Below are positions 1 to 9,046 of a DNA stretch of 64,000 bases, piece by piece. Numbering within the stretch: the stretch's first letter is position 1; every line of letters starts with the position of its first letter. Both the position numbers and the translations under genes were made by a program. Location of the stretch: assembly GCF_025770765.1 (NCBI RefSeq), contig NZ_JANZKY010000011.1:124001-188000 (forward strand), in the 5' to 3' direction. The stretch is from Propionivibrio soli. GTDB taxonomy: Bacteria; Pseudomonadota; Gammaproteobacteria; Burkholderiales; Rhodocyclaceae. Below the pieces are notes generated by a model. It ran no database searches. It had not been told where the DNA came from and saw only the letters and a list, made by a program, of their open reading frames with translations.

Positions 1-401
<401 letters not shown>

Positions 402-470
402 AATTCCGAGTGGTACGGTAGACGGGCCGCCATGGGCGGAGTTCATTCGTTGCCATTTCCCCAGAAGACC

Positions 471-941
471 ATGAAGTTGAAGCGTTACCTCATCACTCTC
501 GCCCTGCTCGTCGCTTCCATGCCCGCGTCGGCGATCTACATCTCTGAAAAGATGGTGAATGACTATCTCGAGAAGAAGATCGCCGAGAAGAACCAGAAGG
601 ACGTCAAGGTGCTCAATTCGCACGTGGCCCTGCTCGATGGGTATGCCTCGATCTGCGCCAGCGTGCGCAGCCGCTACCTCGCGAAGGATGTCGACTTCTG
701 CGCCGACATGACGCCCGCGTGGCGGCAGGAAACAGCGTCGCTGCACGCCACGCGCATGGCCCTCGTCTCGTTTGACGCCCCGGGGGTCCCGCCGCAGCAA
801 ATCGAAGCGCTGAAAACGCTGCTTAATCAGATCGTGTTGCCGCGGCTGGAGGGCGTCGAGCTGTACCGGACCGAAGAATTGATCGGAAAGCGGATTTCGA
901 GCGTCAAGGTCGTCCCCGGGCAACTCGACATCGCGATGTAG
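471..941 (+). CDS. Periplasmic DUF1439-type protein
   Basis: 156-residue exported protein of unknown function. The start at 471 gives a clean signal peptide (MKLKRYLITLALLVASMPASA, cleaved before IYISEK); a longer frame from 390 would bury it. The mature part begins with ISEKMVNDYLEKKIAEKN, which resembles the opening helix of DUF1439 proteins (the YceB group, usually lipoproteins). This one has no lipobox cysteine, so it is probably soluble in the periplasm. Two cysteines (SICAS and DFCADM) could form a disulphide. It stands alone, divergent from the dehydrogenase gene and 143 bp before the HDOD gene. Confidence 0.7.
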   Translation: MKLKRYLITLALLVASMPASAIYISEKMVNDYLEKKIAEKNQKDVKVLNSHVALLDGYASICASVRSRYLAKDVDFCADMTPAWRQETASLHATRMALVSFDAPGVPPQQIEALKTLLNQIVLPRLEGVELYRTEELIGKRISSVKVVPGQLDIAM

Positions 942-1084
942 AAGAAGGTATTGCCGCGGCCAAGAGCCGCCAGCCCCACGAGCCAGTGATAAGATCGTCG
1001 AGCGATGTGAGGATTGCCGTTTCCGTATCGCTTGATTTCGGATCTCTTCGTCGAACAGAAAAGTACCAAGGACAAGGTAGTTCC

Positions 1085-1957
1085 ATGACCAGGGACCCCG
1101 CGACTGCCGATATTGCCGGCGACGACTTGAGCGCCCAGCGCTTCAGGATGCTCCGGGACATCGCCAAAGACCTTGCCGGCGACGTCGTCTTCCCCACCTG
1201 CTTCGACGCCGCGCTCGGTCTGCGCAAGAAGCTCCAGGACCCAAACATCAGTGCCTCCGGCATCGCACGCATCGTGGCCGCCGAGCCGCTGATCGCCGCA
1301 AAGCTCTTGCAGCTGGCCAACTCGGCGTATTACAGCCCGCCGGGCGAACAGGCGCGCGACATTCAGGGCGTCATCGTGCGGCTTGGCGTAGACGTCGTGC
1401 GTACCACCGCGCTGGCCATTGCCATGCGGCAGTTACTGCGCGCCAAGGACATGGCGATCTTCAGCGATCTGGCTCAAGCACTCTGGGAGCATTCGATCAA
1501 GACGGCCGCTGCGGCGCACGTCGTGGCGCGCGTGCACACCCGGCTCGATCCGGGCGAAGCGCTGCTCGCCGGGCTGGTCCATGATCTGGGTGCGTTCTAC
1601 ATGCTGTATCGGGCGAGTCAGGATGACGATTTGCGCGTTCGGCCCGACACCATGAAGCATCTCATCATGCAGTGGCATGAGAGCGTCGGCGTCTCGCTGC
1701 TCAATGCCCTCGGGCTGCCGGAAGAGATCGTCAACGCGACGATCGACCATGACCGGCCGCGTAGCGTGCCGATACCGCCGCGTTCGTTGGCCGACGTTCT
1801 CTACGTCGCCAATGGGTTGGCCGGTGCTCAGTTCGAGTGGCTGCTGCAGGACATCGTTCCAGTGCCGGATGAGACGCGCGCACTGCGCGAGCATTATGGC
1901 GATCTCCTCGGCGACATCAAGGCCGAAGCCGCGGGTATGACCGGTGTTTTCGTCTGA
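1085..1957 (+). CDS. HDOD domain signalling protein
   Basis: 290-residue cytoplasmic protein made almost entirely of an HDOD domain (about residues 30-230). Typical features are FPTCFDAALGLRKKLQDPNISASGIARIV, then AAKLLQLANSAYY, IQGVIVRLGVDVVRTTALAIAMRQ and AGLVHDLGAFYML. HDOD domains are degenerate relatives of HD phosphohydrolases used as protein-protein modules in signalling. No catalytic or DNA-binding domain is attached. The start at 1085 was chosen because AAGGTAG lies just upstream; the open frame extends back to 986 without similarity. Which pathway it serves cannot be told from its neighbours. Confidence 0.85.
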   Translation: MTRDPATADIAGDDLSAQRFRMLRDIAKDLAGDVVFPTCFDAALGLRKKLQDPNISASGIARIVAAEPLIAAKLLQLANSAYYSPPGEQARDIQGVIVRLGVDVVRTTALAIAMRQLLRAKDMAIFSDLAQALWEHSIKTAAAAHVVARVHTRLDPGEALLAGLVHDLGAFYMLYRASQDDDLRVRPDTMKHLIMQWHESVGVSLLNALGLPEEIVNATIDHDRPRSVPIPPRSLADVLYVANGLAGAQFEWLLQDIVPVPDETRALREHYGDLLGDIKAEAAGMTGVFV

Positions 1958-1972
1958 GTTCTTGCCGCAGAA

Positions 1973-2000
1973 CTGAAAACCGTGGCCAGGGTCCTATAAT
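1973..2000 (+). promoter_or_regulatory. Putative sigma-70 promoter of the alarmone hydrolase gene
   Basis: A perfect TATAAT at 1995-2000 is preceded at 16 bp by CTGAAA (four of six matches to TTGACA). It lies just after the HDOD stop codon and 78 bp before the next start. The -10 is convincing, the -35 is weak. Confidence 0.45.
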
Positions 2001-2077
2001 TATGACGGTCGCGACGCGGCGGGTTCGCGGAAGGCACGTCATCGTAGCAAGTGCGGTTGGGACCGCAGGAGGCCACC

Positions 2078-2620
2078 ATGAAATCGAAGAAAGTTCTCCA
2101 GATCGTGCGCGCGCTCGACTTTGCCGCTTGGGCGCATTCGTCCCAACGCCGTAAAGGGGGCGAGGGTGAACCGTACATCAACCACCTCACCGAGGTATCG
2201 CGCCTGGTGGCTCAGGCAACCGGCGGCAAGGATGCGACCTTGATCATCGCCGCCTTGCTGCATGACGTTCTCGAGGACCAGGGCAAGCATGTGAACTACG
2301 AGATGCTCGTCGGCAACTTCGGCAAGCGCGTGGCGAAGATCGTACGCGAGGTGACCGATGACATGTCGTTGCCCAAGGCAGAACGCAAGCGTCTGCAGAT
2401 CGAGCATGCGCCGCATTTGTCGCGCCGAGCCAAGATCCTGAAGATCGCCGACAAGGCCGCCAACCTCAACTCGATTATCGAAAGCCCGCCCAAGGACTGG
2501 TCCGTGCAGCGAAAGCGCGAATACTTTGCCTGGGCGGCCGAAGTGGTGGCTGGCTGCCGCGGCGTCAATCCGTGGATCGAATCCGTCTTCGATGAACGTC
2601 TGGGCGAAGGCAATTTTTGA
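2078..2620 (+). CDS. MESH1-type small alarmone hydrolase (HD domain)
   Basis: 180-residue single-domain HD phosphohydrolase of the RelA/SpoT-hydrolase class. Seen in order are the N-terminal helix with AAWAHSSQRRKGG, the substrate and metal segment PYINHLTEVSRLV, the HD motif LLHDVLED, the ED-type segment IVREVTDDMSLPKAERKRLQIEHAPHLS, and KILKIADKAANLNSI. The C-terminal EYFAWAAEVVAGCRG also matches the metazoan MESH1 group. Such enzymes remove the 3'-pyrophosphate of (p)ppGpp; MESH1 also dephosphorylates NADPH. No synthetase domain is present. The start follows a strong AGGAGG. It lies upstream of adenine deaminase and sirtuin genes but has its own promoter. Alarmone activity is inferred. Confidence 0.88.
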   Translation: MKSKKVLQIVRALDFAAWAHSSQRRKGGEGEPYINHLTEVSRLVAQATGGKDATLIIAALLHDVLEDQGKHVNYEMLVGNFGKRVAKIVREVTDDMSLPKAERKRLQIEHAPHLSRRAKILKIADKAANLNSIIESPPKDWSVQRKREYFAWAAEVVAGCRGVNPWIESVFDERLGEGNF

Positions 2621-2728
2621 GGCTTGAGCAACGCGCACCGGGGCGGCAAAACGTTTACTTGCCGCTCGCGAAGACGGAAACGCGGGCATTGAAACGAGTA
2701 GCACCTCAACAATAAAGAGAACGACCTC

Positions 2729-3754
2729 ATGACTTCATCATTGATCGAATTTATTCGCTCGCTGCCGAAAGCCGAATTGCATTTGCATATCGAAGGCTCG
2801 CTCGAACCGGAATTGATGTTCGATCTGGCTCATCGCAACGGCGTTGCGCTTCCCTACGCTTCGGTCGACGCCGTCCGCGCGGCTTACGAGTTCGACGATC
2901 TGCAATCGTTTCTCGACCTTTACTACGCCGGCGCCGCCGTGCTGCAGACGGAGCGCGACTTCTACGATCTCACGCGTGCCTACGTGCAACGTGCACGTGC
3001 GGATGGCGTGCGTCACACCGAGTTGTTCTTCGATCCGCAAACGCACACCGTACGCGGTGTGGCGATAACGACCGTGTTCGCCGGCATCGCCCGCGCGCTG
3101 CGCGAGGCGAAGGCGGAGGACCGTTTCTCTGCGCTCATGATCCTGTGCTTCCTGCGCCATTTGAGTGAAGACGATGCCTTTGCCACGCTCGATGCCGCGT
3201 TGCCGCTGAGGGCCCAATATGCTGATCTTTGGATCGGCGTAGGGCTCGACTCGGGAGAGCGCGGCAATCCACCGGAAAAGTTCGCCCGTGTTTTCGCAAA
3301 AGCGCGCGAGCAAGGCTTGCGCCTTGTCGCACACGCGGGCGAGGAAGGGCCGGCGGCTTACATCAAAGATGCGCTCGACGTTCTACATGCCGAACGCATC
3401 GACCACGGCGTACGGTGCGAAGAGGACCCGATCCTGGTGAAGCGACTTGCCGAAAGCGGTATTCCGCTGACCGTCTGCCCGTTGTCCAACCTGAAACTGT
3501 GTGTCGTGAAGGATCTGCGTGAACACAATCTGGCGCGCCTGCTGCGCCAAGGATTGCGAGTCACGATCAACTCGGACGATCCGGCTTATTTCGGCGGCTA
3601 TATCGGCCGCAACTTCGTGGCCACGGCCGAAGCACTGAATCTCACACGCGAAGAGCTGCGCCAACTCGCACGCAACAGTATTGAGGCTTCGTTCGCCGGG
3701 GAAGACGATAAGCGGCGCTGGCTGGCGGAGATCGGCGCTCTTCCGCTGGAATGA
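2729..3754 (+). CDS. Adenine deaminase (adenosine deaminase superfamily, type 2)
   Basis: 341-residue cytosolic metal-dependent hydrolase that converts a 6-aminopurine to hypoxanthine or inosine. Metal and catalytic motifs are intact: LPKAELHLHIEGSL (HxH), VAHAGEEG (third His and catalytic Glu), ERIDHGVRCEED and TINSDDPAYFGGY (metal Asp). The SDDPAYFGGY and VCPLSNLKLCVV segments are typical of the bacterial proteins named adenosine deaminase of which a Pseudomonas member was shown to act on adenine, so adenine is the likelier substrate. The stop codon overlaps the sirtuin start (ATGA), which implies translational coupling. Base or nucleoside specificity needs an assay. Confidence 0.88.
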   Translation: MTSSLIEFIRSLPKAELHLHIEGSLEPELMFDLAHRNGVALPYASVDAVRAAYEFDDLQSFLDLYYAGAAVLQTERDFYDLTRAYVQRARADGVRHTELFFDPQTHTVRGVAITTVFAGIARALREAKAEDRFSALMILCFLRHLSEDDAFATLDAALPLRAQYADLWIGVGLDSGERGNPPEKFARVFAKAREQGLRLVAHAGEEGPAAYIKDALDVLHAERIDHGVRCEEDPILVKRLAESGIPLTVCPLSNLKLCVVKDLREHNLARLLRQGLRVTINSDDPAYFGGYIGRNFVATAEALNLTREELRQLARNSIEASFAGEDDKRRWLAEIGALPLE

Positions 3755-4647
3755 AGAGGGTAGCAAGCGGGGAAACGAGCGAACAAACGAGCGAGTTCCC
3801 GGAATCGGCTGAGTTGCCCGACCTGCAAACGCTCGCCGCGCGCAGCGCGGAATGGATAGTGCAGGCGGATGGGCTGTTAATCACGGCCGGAGCCGGCATC
3901 GGCATCGATTCCGGGTTGCCCGATTTCAGAGGGCCGCAAGGATTCTGGCGGGCGTATCCGACGCTTGGCAAGGCGGGGTTGGCGTTCGAGGAAATCGCCA
4001 GCCCCGAGGCCTTCGTTCGCCATCCTCGCCTTGCGTGGGGGTTCTATGGCCACCGACTCAATCTCTATCGCGCCACGGAACCGCATGTGGGCTTCGGAAT
4101 CCTCAGACGCTTCGGCGAAAGCCGGCCCCGCGGTTGCTTCGTCTTCACAAGCAATGTCGACGGCCAGTTCGTCAAAGCTGGCTTTGATTCGATGCGCATC
4201 GTCGAATGCCACGGTTCGCTGCATCATTTGCAGTGCCTCGATCGTTGCTGCGACGACATCTGGCCGGCTGACGCTTTTCACCCCGAGGTCGACGAGACGC
4301 ATTGTCTCTTGATCTCGGACTTGCCCCTTTGCCCGCGCTGCGGAGGATTGGCCCGCCCTAATGTACTGATGTTTGGCGATTGGGGATGGCTTGAGGAACG
4401 CAGCGACGCGCAGCACGAGCGTTTTGCCGCTTGGCGCCAGAAGGTCGGGAAACTCGTCGTCATAGAGGTCGGGGCGGGTACCAGTATCCCCACGGTTCGC
4501 CGGCTCGGCGAGTCGATCAACGGCGTGCTGATCCGCATCAATCCGGACGAACCGCAATTGCGTAGCGGGCAAGGGGTCTCCATCGCGTGTGGCGGACGTG
4601 CCGCCCTGGAAGCAATCGCAGCGGCGATGGAACACGAAACGAGGTGA
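3751..4647 (+). CDS. Sirtuin (SIR2-family NAD-dependent deacylase), divergent clade
   Basis: 298-residue Rossmann-fold sirtuin. The NAD site reads GAGIGIDSGLPDFRG near residue 50, followed by GFWRAYP. The loop that is TQNID in most sirtuins is here TSNVDGQF. The catalytic histidine is in ECHGSLHHL; zinc cysteines are in CLDRCC and CPRCGG; ARPNVLMFGD and EVGAGTSIPT complete the fold. It should remove acyl groups from lysines with release of nicotinamide; the altered loop leaves substrate and reaction uncertain. The ATG overlaps the adenine deaminase stop by 4 nt, so the two are coupled. The first 25 residues are poorly conserved in appearance and the true start may be later. Confidence 0.85.
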   Translation: MKRVASGETSEQTSEFPESAELPDLQTLAARSAEWIVQADGLLITAGAGIGIDSGLPDFRGPQGFWRAYPTLGKAGLAFEEIASPEAFVRHPRLAWGFYGHRLNLYRATEPHVGFGILRRFGESRPRGCFVFTSNVDGQFVKAGFDSMRIVECHGSLHHLQCLDRCCDDIWPADAFHPEVDETHCLLISDLPLCPRCGGLARPNVLMFGDWGWLEERSDAQHERFAAWRQKVGKLVVIEVGAGTSIPTVRRLGESINGVLIRINPDEPQLRSGQGVSIACGGRAALEAIAAAMEHETR

Positions 4648-5013
4648 GCGCGATCAAGGGACCTCGCTCCCTGGCGTTGAGGGTTGAAAGTTGGCGGCAA
4701 GGCGGCGAGGCTCATCAGCGGCGATTCGCAAGCGCAGCAAAGAGCCCTTTCCGTCGTATAGGACGGATAAAGGAACCTCGTCGCGCGAAGCGTGTCCGCA
4801 ACGTGACGAGCAATTCAGATCTCCGGTTGTCCAGCTTAGCCGTAGTCTTGAGAATCGAAATACCGTTCGCCAAGTAAATCGCCTTGACGCTGGCAACAAG
4901 GTTTGCCAGCGTATCGGGCTTCTTTTCGTTATCCCTGCGGTGTCAGGTAGGATCGTGTTCCGACCCCGTGCGGTTCGCTTTGCCAACGACAAAACGTGGA
5001 ATCAACTCACCCA
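4648..5013. other. Non-coding gap with one strong dyad
   Basis: 366 bp between the sirtuin and EamA genes. Open frames here look like composition effects and have no recognisable product. The only clear structure is the perfect inverted repeat at 4887-4912 (own entry). I see no good promoter for the EamA gene. Confidence 0.5.
4887..4912. repeat. Perfect 10-bp inverted repeat (stem-loop or operator)
   Basis: ACGCTGGCAA and TTGCCAGCGT pair perfectly around a six-base loop. A pyrimidine-rich stretch (CTTCTTTTC) begins six bases further, so it could be a weak terminator for the deaminase-sirtuin unit. The spacing is poor for that and the dyad could equally be a regulator-binding site. Confidence 0.5.
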
Positions 5014-5913
5014 ATGCACGCAGCCCTGCCTTTACGCCATTTCCTGCTCGCGCTCGCCGTCGTCGGCGTCTGGGGCAGCAACTTCGTCGTCATCAAACTT
5101 GCGTTGGGGCAGTTGCCGCCCTTGCTGTTCGCTGCCCTGCGTTTCACGCTTGTCCTGTTGCCCGGGATGTTTTTCCTCCCGCGTCCGACAGTACCTTGGC
5201 GAAACGTCGCGCTCTATGGCTTGCTCATCGGCGTAGGCCAGTTCGGGTTGCTCTACGTCGCCATGAACGGGCACATATCGCCGGGTATCGCCTCCCTCGT
5301 CGTGCAGGTTCAGGTCTTTTTCACGATCGGCCTGTCGATGCGCCTCACCGGCGAACGCGTGCGCTTTTTTCAGTGGGTGGCCTTGCTCCTCGCCACCGCC
5401 GGGATCGCGGTCATCGTCCAGCATACGGACGGCAGCACCACGATCGCCGGCCTGACGATGGTCGTTCTTGCCGCGCTGGCCTGGGCGGGCGGCAACATCG
5501 CGGCCAAACAGGGGCAGCCGGCGAACATGCTGGCTTACGTGGTGTGGTCCAGTGCGTTCGCAATTCCGCCGCTTTTTGCGCTCTCGTTGTGGCTGGAGGG
5601 ATGGGGGGCGGTCGTCGCCGGCGTGCGTGACGCCGACCTCGGCGCATGGGCGGCGATTGCGTGGCAGGCTTGGGCCAACTCGCTGTTCGGTTATGCGATG
5701 TGGGGCTGGCTGTTGGCCCGGCATCCGGCGGCGACGATTACCCCGATGGCCCTGTTGGTGCCAGTCTTCGGAATGGGAACCTCGGCGCTTTATCTCGGGG
5801 AGACGCTGCCAGCCTGGAAGCTCACGGCAGCGACGTTGGTGTTGGCCGGTTTGGCGCTCAACCTGTTGTGGCCTCGGTTGCGTCTCCGGCTCGCGCGAGG
5901 CAACGCCACCTAA
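5014..5913 (+). CDS. EamA/DMT-family inner-membrane transporter
   Basis: 299-residue protein with about ten hydrophobic helices and the tandem EamA duplication (WGSNFVVIKLALGQLPPLLFAALRF in the first half; PMALLVPVFGMGTSALYLGE in the second). The family exports or imports amino acids, metabolites or drugs; the substrate cannot be predicted. The start at 5014 gives the usual short N-terminus MHAALPLRHF; a GTG at 4996 in frame is an alternative. It converges on recJ with a 54-bp gap that holds an imperfect GGCG/CGCC hairpin. Confidence 0.88.
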   Translation: MHAALPLRHFLLALAVVGVWGSNFVVIKLALGQLPPLLFAALRFTLVLLPGMFFLPRPTVPWRNVALYGLLIGVGQFGLLYVAMNGHISPGIASLVVQVQVFFTIGLSMRLTGERVRFFQWVALLLATAGIAVIVQHTDGSTTIAGLTMVVLAALAWAGGNIAAKQGQPANMLAYVVWSSAFAIPPLFALSLWLEGWGAVVAGVRDADLGAWAAIAWQAWANSLFGYAMWGWLLARHPAATITPMALLVPVFGMGTSALYLGETLPAWKLTAATLVLAGLALNLLWPRLRLRLARGNAT

Positions 5914-5967
5914 TTGCCGCGTGCGAACATGAACGGGAGTAACGAGGAATAGGCGCTGCGGTTCGCC

Positions 5968-7728
5968 TTATTGACCCCGCCGTTCGGCCCGGTCGAGCGC
6001 CTCAAGGTACTCGATCATCAGCTGCGTTGACTGCACCCCGTTGTAGTCGTTGATTGCCAGACGAAAGGCGGCACGGATGCGTGCGCCGGGCGTGGCGCCG
6101 AAATTGAACTGAATCGCGTCCAGGCGCTGCTCGCCCTTGCGCAAACGCAGCTTCAGGTGTTTCTCCTTGAGCACGCGCTGGCTTTCAACGATGAACTCGT
6201 CTTCGAACAACGGCGCGGGGAACCCCTGACCCCATACCTCGTTTTCGAGCAGACGCACGGTGTCGATCGAAAAATAGCCGCTTTCCAGCGGCCCGTCGGT
6301 TTCCAGCGTCCGCGAACGGTCGGCGGGGGCCAGGAGTTCGTCGACGACGGTGGCGAAGAGATCGCGGAAGCGCGCGAAATCGGTTTCCAGGATCGTCGCG
6401 CCAGCCGCCATCGCGTGACCGCCAAAACGCAGCAGGAGGCCGGGCGCACGTTTTGAGACGAGGTCGAGAGCGTCGCGCAGGTGCAATCCGGGGATCGATC
6501 GCCCCGAGCCCTTGATCTGCCCGTCGGCGACCGTCGTATCGCCGCGGGCGAAGGCGAACACGGGGCGGTGCAGTTTGTCCTTGATGCGCGACGCGAGAAT
6601 TCCGACCACGCCCTGATGCCACTCGGGGTCGAACAGCGCCAGGCCGGCACCTTCGCTCACTGCGACATCGTCCAGATGCAGCAGCGCCTGCTCCTGCATA
6701 TCCGATTCGATGCTCTTGCGTTCGCGATTGAGCGCATCGAGCTGCTGCGCGATCGATAGGGCGCGGCCCTCGTCGTCGGTAATCAGGGCTTCAATGCCGA
6801 GCGACATGTCGGAGAGCCGCCCGGCGGCGTTGAGACGCGGTCCGACGATGAAACCGAGGTCGAGGCTCGTCGCCTTGGCCGGGTCGCGGCCGGCGGCGCG
6901 GAAAATGGCGCGCACGCCGGGATTGAGCTTGCCGGCGCGCATGCGCTTGAGGCCCTGGTCGACGAGGATGCGGTTGTTGCGGTCGAGCTTCACGACGTCG
7001 GCCACGGTGCCCAGCGCCACGAGGTCGAGCAGGGCGCCCAGATTGGGTTCGCGGCGACCGCTGCCTTCGGCGAACCATCCGCGCGCGCGAAGTTCGGCGC
7101 GCAGGGCGAGCATTACGTAGAACATGACGCCGACGCCGGCGATGCACTTGCTCGGAAAGCGGCAATTTGGGTGGTTCGGATTGACGATGCACGTCGCTTC
7201 GGGCAGTTCGTCGCCCGGCAGGTGATGGTCGGTGATCAGCGTCGCAATGCCGAGTTCGTTCGCCCGCGCCACGCCCGCGATGCTCGCGATGCCGTTGTCT
7301 ACGGTGACGATGAGGTCCGGGCGCAGGCTGGCGGCAAGATCGACTATTTCCGGCGACAGTCCGTAACCGTAGGTGAAACGGTTAGGGACGATGTAATCGA
7401 CGCTCGCCGCTCCATCCGGGGTCGCCGGACCGATCATCGCCCGCAGCGCCCGGATGCCTACGGCGCAGGCCGTGGCTCCGTCGCAGTCGTAGTCGGCCAC
7501 AATGACGATGCGGGCCTGCGCCTCGATGGCGTCGGCGAGCAGCGCGCCGGCCTGTTCGGTACACGTCAGGGTGCCCGGTGGCAACAGCCCCTTGAGTTCG
7601 TAATCGAGTTCGCTGCGCTGCTCGATGCCGCGCGCGGCGTAGATGCGGGCGAGCAGCGGATGCAGCCCCTGTTGTTCGAGTTGCCATTGAATGCGCGGCG
7701 GGGCCGTACGGGCCTTCAGGGTTGTCAT
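5968..7728 (-). CDS. recJ: Single-stranded-DNA-specific exonuclease RecJ
   Basis: 586-residue 5'-3' ssDNA exonuclease of the DHH phosphoesterase family, acting in recombination, mismatch and base-excision repair. Motif I is VIVADYDCDGATA, the DHH motif is TLITDHHLPGDE, and further Mn-binding motifs are DLVALGTVADVV and the DHHA1 glycine motif RFGGHAMAAGA. The C-terminal OB-fold ends with FRLAINDYNGVQSTQLMIEYLEAL. Length matches the family. Its ATG overlaps the stop of the RpfE-like gene by four bases, so it is translated second in a two-gene unit. Confidence 0.97.
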   Translation of the reverse strand: MTTLKARTAPPRIQWQLEQQGLHPLLARIYAARGIEQRSELDYELKGLLPPGTLTCTEQAGALLADAIEAQARIVIVADYDCDGATACAVGIRALRAMIGPATPDGAASVDYIVPNRFTYGYGLSPEIVDLAASLRPDLIVTVDNGIASIAGVARANELGIATLITDHHLPGDELPEATCIVNPNHPNCRFPSKCIAGVGVMFYVMLALRAELRARGWFAEGSGRREPNLGALLDLVALGTVADVVKLDRNNRILVDQGLKRMRAGKLNPGVRAIFRAAGRDPAKATSLDLGFIVGPRLNAAGRLSDMSLGIEALITDDEGRALSIAQQLDALNRERKSIESDMQEQALLHLDDVAVSEGAGLALFDPEWHQGVVGILASRIKDKLHRPVFAFARGDTTVADGQIKGSGRSIPGLHLRDALDLVSKRAPGLLLRFGGHAMAAGATILETDFARFRDLFATVVDELLAPADRSRTLETDGPLESGYFSIDTVRLLENEVWGQGFPAPLFEDEFIVESQRVLKEKHLKLRLRKGEQRLDAIQFNFGATPGARIRAAFRLAINDYNGVQSTQLMIEYLEALDRAERRGQ

Positions 7729-8795
7729 GCCGCTTCGTCCTTCCTTCGCTGACTGGCCAATTGCTCGGCAAGTTGACGCAGGGGCGTCGGCCGCCGCCAG
7801 AGCTTCCAGGCATCAAAGCGCGCATGATCAGCGGTCAACGTACCGAAGGCGGTTGGCGCCACGAGGTGCAGACGATCGATCTGTCCCTTCCTCAATGCTT
7901 CTCCCAGAGGCATGAACCAGTCGCGGTCAAGGTCGGCGAGCACCGTCCGGTAGGCGGCCGCATTTTCGTATTGAACCGGCCGCAAAAGCTGATCGAGAAC
8001 GACGAGGTGATGGCTGTCGGCGGCCGCGTGCTCGAACAGTCGCCGCGCATCGACCGGCAGCCGGTGGCTCGGAACGCCTGCCGCGCGGGCGAAGCCGGCG
8101 GGTAACGGGGCGGCGCTCCAGACGCCGTCAAAGTCGCTTTCGCGGCGCTCGGGAAGCGGCCCGGCACCCCACAACCAGAGACTATTGACGGGCAAGAGGC
8201 CGGCACGCTCGCGTTCGGCGTTGAGCGGCAGGGTATGCAAAAGCATCTGGACTTCGTTGAGGCTCCGGCGCAATTCCCGCGCGTCGGTGGCGCCGGCGAG
8301 AATCTGGTCGACGCCACGGCCTGCGACGGCCGAAAGCGGCGGCAGATCGGAGTGTGCCGTCAACATAGTGTCGGATACTTCGAGATACCAACGCTCCGGG
8401 GCGACGGCATGAAAACGGCCGAGGTCGCCGAAATGCGCGTTCAGCGCGGCGACATAGTCCCTTGCCGTGTCCGGCCCCAGTTCGAACTGGCTGGCATCGG
8501 CGAGCACGAGGCGATCCTGGTGGAAGCGCAGATGCACCGGGTCGGCGGCCATCCAGGTGGTGGAGGCCGGGTCGATGGGCGCCGTCTCGCCCAGCAACCG
8601 GAAAGCCGCGTGCGAGGTGCCGGGCTCATGGCCAAACAGCGATGAGAGCGCATGTTCCTCCGGCTGCACCGGGCCGACGTCGACGTGGCTACGGGCTAAT
8701 AGCCGTTCGAGCCCGGGACAGGCGAGGTCGGAATAGGTGGCTTCGTCGGCAGGTTCCGGCCAGAGCAGTTCGGGAACGAAGAGGGTTAGCGGCAT
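7725..8795 (-). CDS. RpfE-like conserved protein, upstream of recJ
   Basis: 356-residue soluble protein of the family annotated as regulatory protein RpfE type after a gene in the Xanthomonas rpf region; no biochemical function is known. Visible family features are the N-terminal MPLTLFVPELLWP, the segment WMAADPVHLRFHQDRLVLAD and VNSLWLWGAGPLP. The conserved HLRFHQD and LWLWG parts suggest an enzyme fold, but I cannot assign a reaction. The start at 8795 was chosen because the longer frame to 9053 runs into the start of lolC. Overlap with recJ by ATGA is the common betaproteobacterial arrangement. Confidence 0.8.
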   Translation of the reverse strand: MPLTLFVPELLWPEPADEATYSDLACPGLERLLARSHVDVGPVQPEEHALSSLFGHEPGTSHAAFRLLGETAPIDPASTTWMAADPVHLRFHQDRLVLADASQFELGPDTARDYVAALNAHFGDLGRFHAVAPERWYLEVSDTMLTAHSDLPPLSAVAGRGVDQILAGATDARELRRSLNEVQMLLHTLPLNAERERAGLLPVNSLWLWGAGPLPERRESDFDGVWSAAPLPAGFARAAGVPSHRLPVDARRLFEHAAADSHHLVVLDQLLRPVQYENAAAYRTVLADLDRDWFMPLGEALRKGQIDRLHLVAPTAFGTLTADHARFDAWKLWRRPTPLRQLAEQLASQRRKDEAA

Positions 8796-9046
8796 GGGGC
8801 CAATCAGAACTTCGGTTGCGGAGATTCGGCCGGGCGGCGAATGCCGGGGCCGGGCTTTTGGCCAGGCCCTCTTGGGCGGCGGACCGGCAAAGACGACGAT
8901 GCGGCGAAAAGTGTACCATAGCGGCTTGCCGGGCCTTCGGCGCGGTGTTTGCCCACCTTCTCGGCTCGCTGCGTCAATGTATGTAGCGCGAGCGGAGCCG
9001 GCTTCGGCCGTTTCCGAAACCCGATCCACACCAACAAGAACCCGCA

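Noticed and set aside
3751-4647. Sirtuin as part of an anti-phage SIR2 defence system
   Set aside because: It has deacylase-type catalytic His and zinc cysteines, and no Argonaute, TIR, HerA or other defence partner is adjacent.
4654-4992. 112-residue minus-strand open frame in the sirtuin-EamA gap
   Set aside because: No recognisable motif, Arg/Ser/Leu-rich composition typical of chance frames, and it runs across the perfect dyad.
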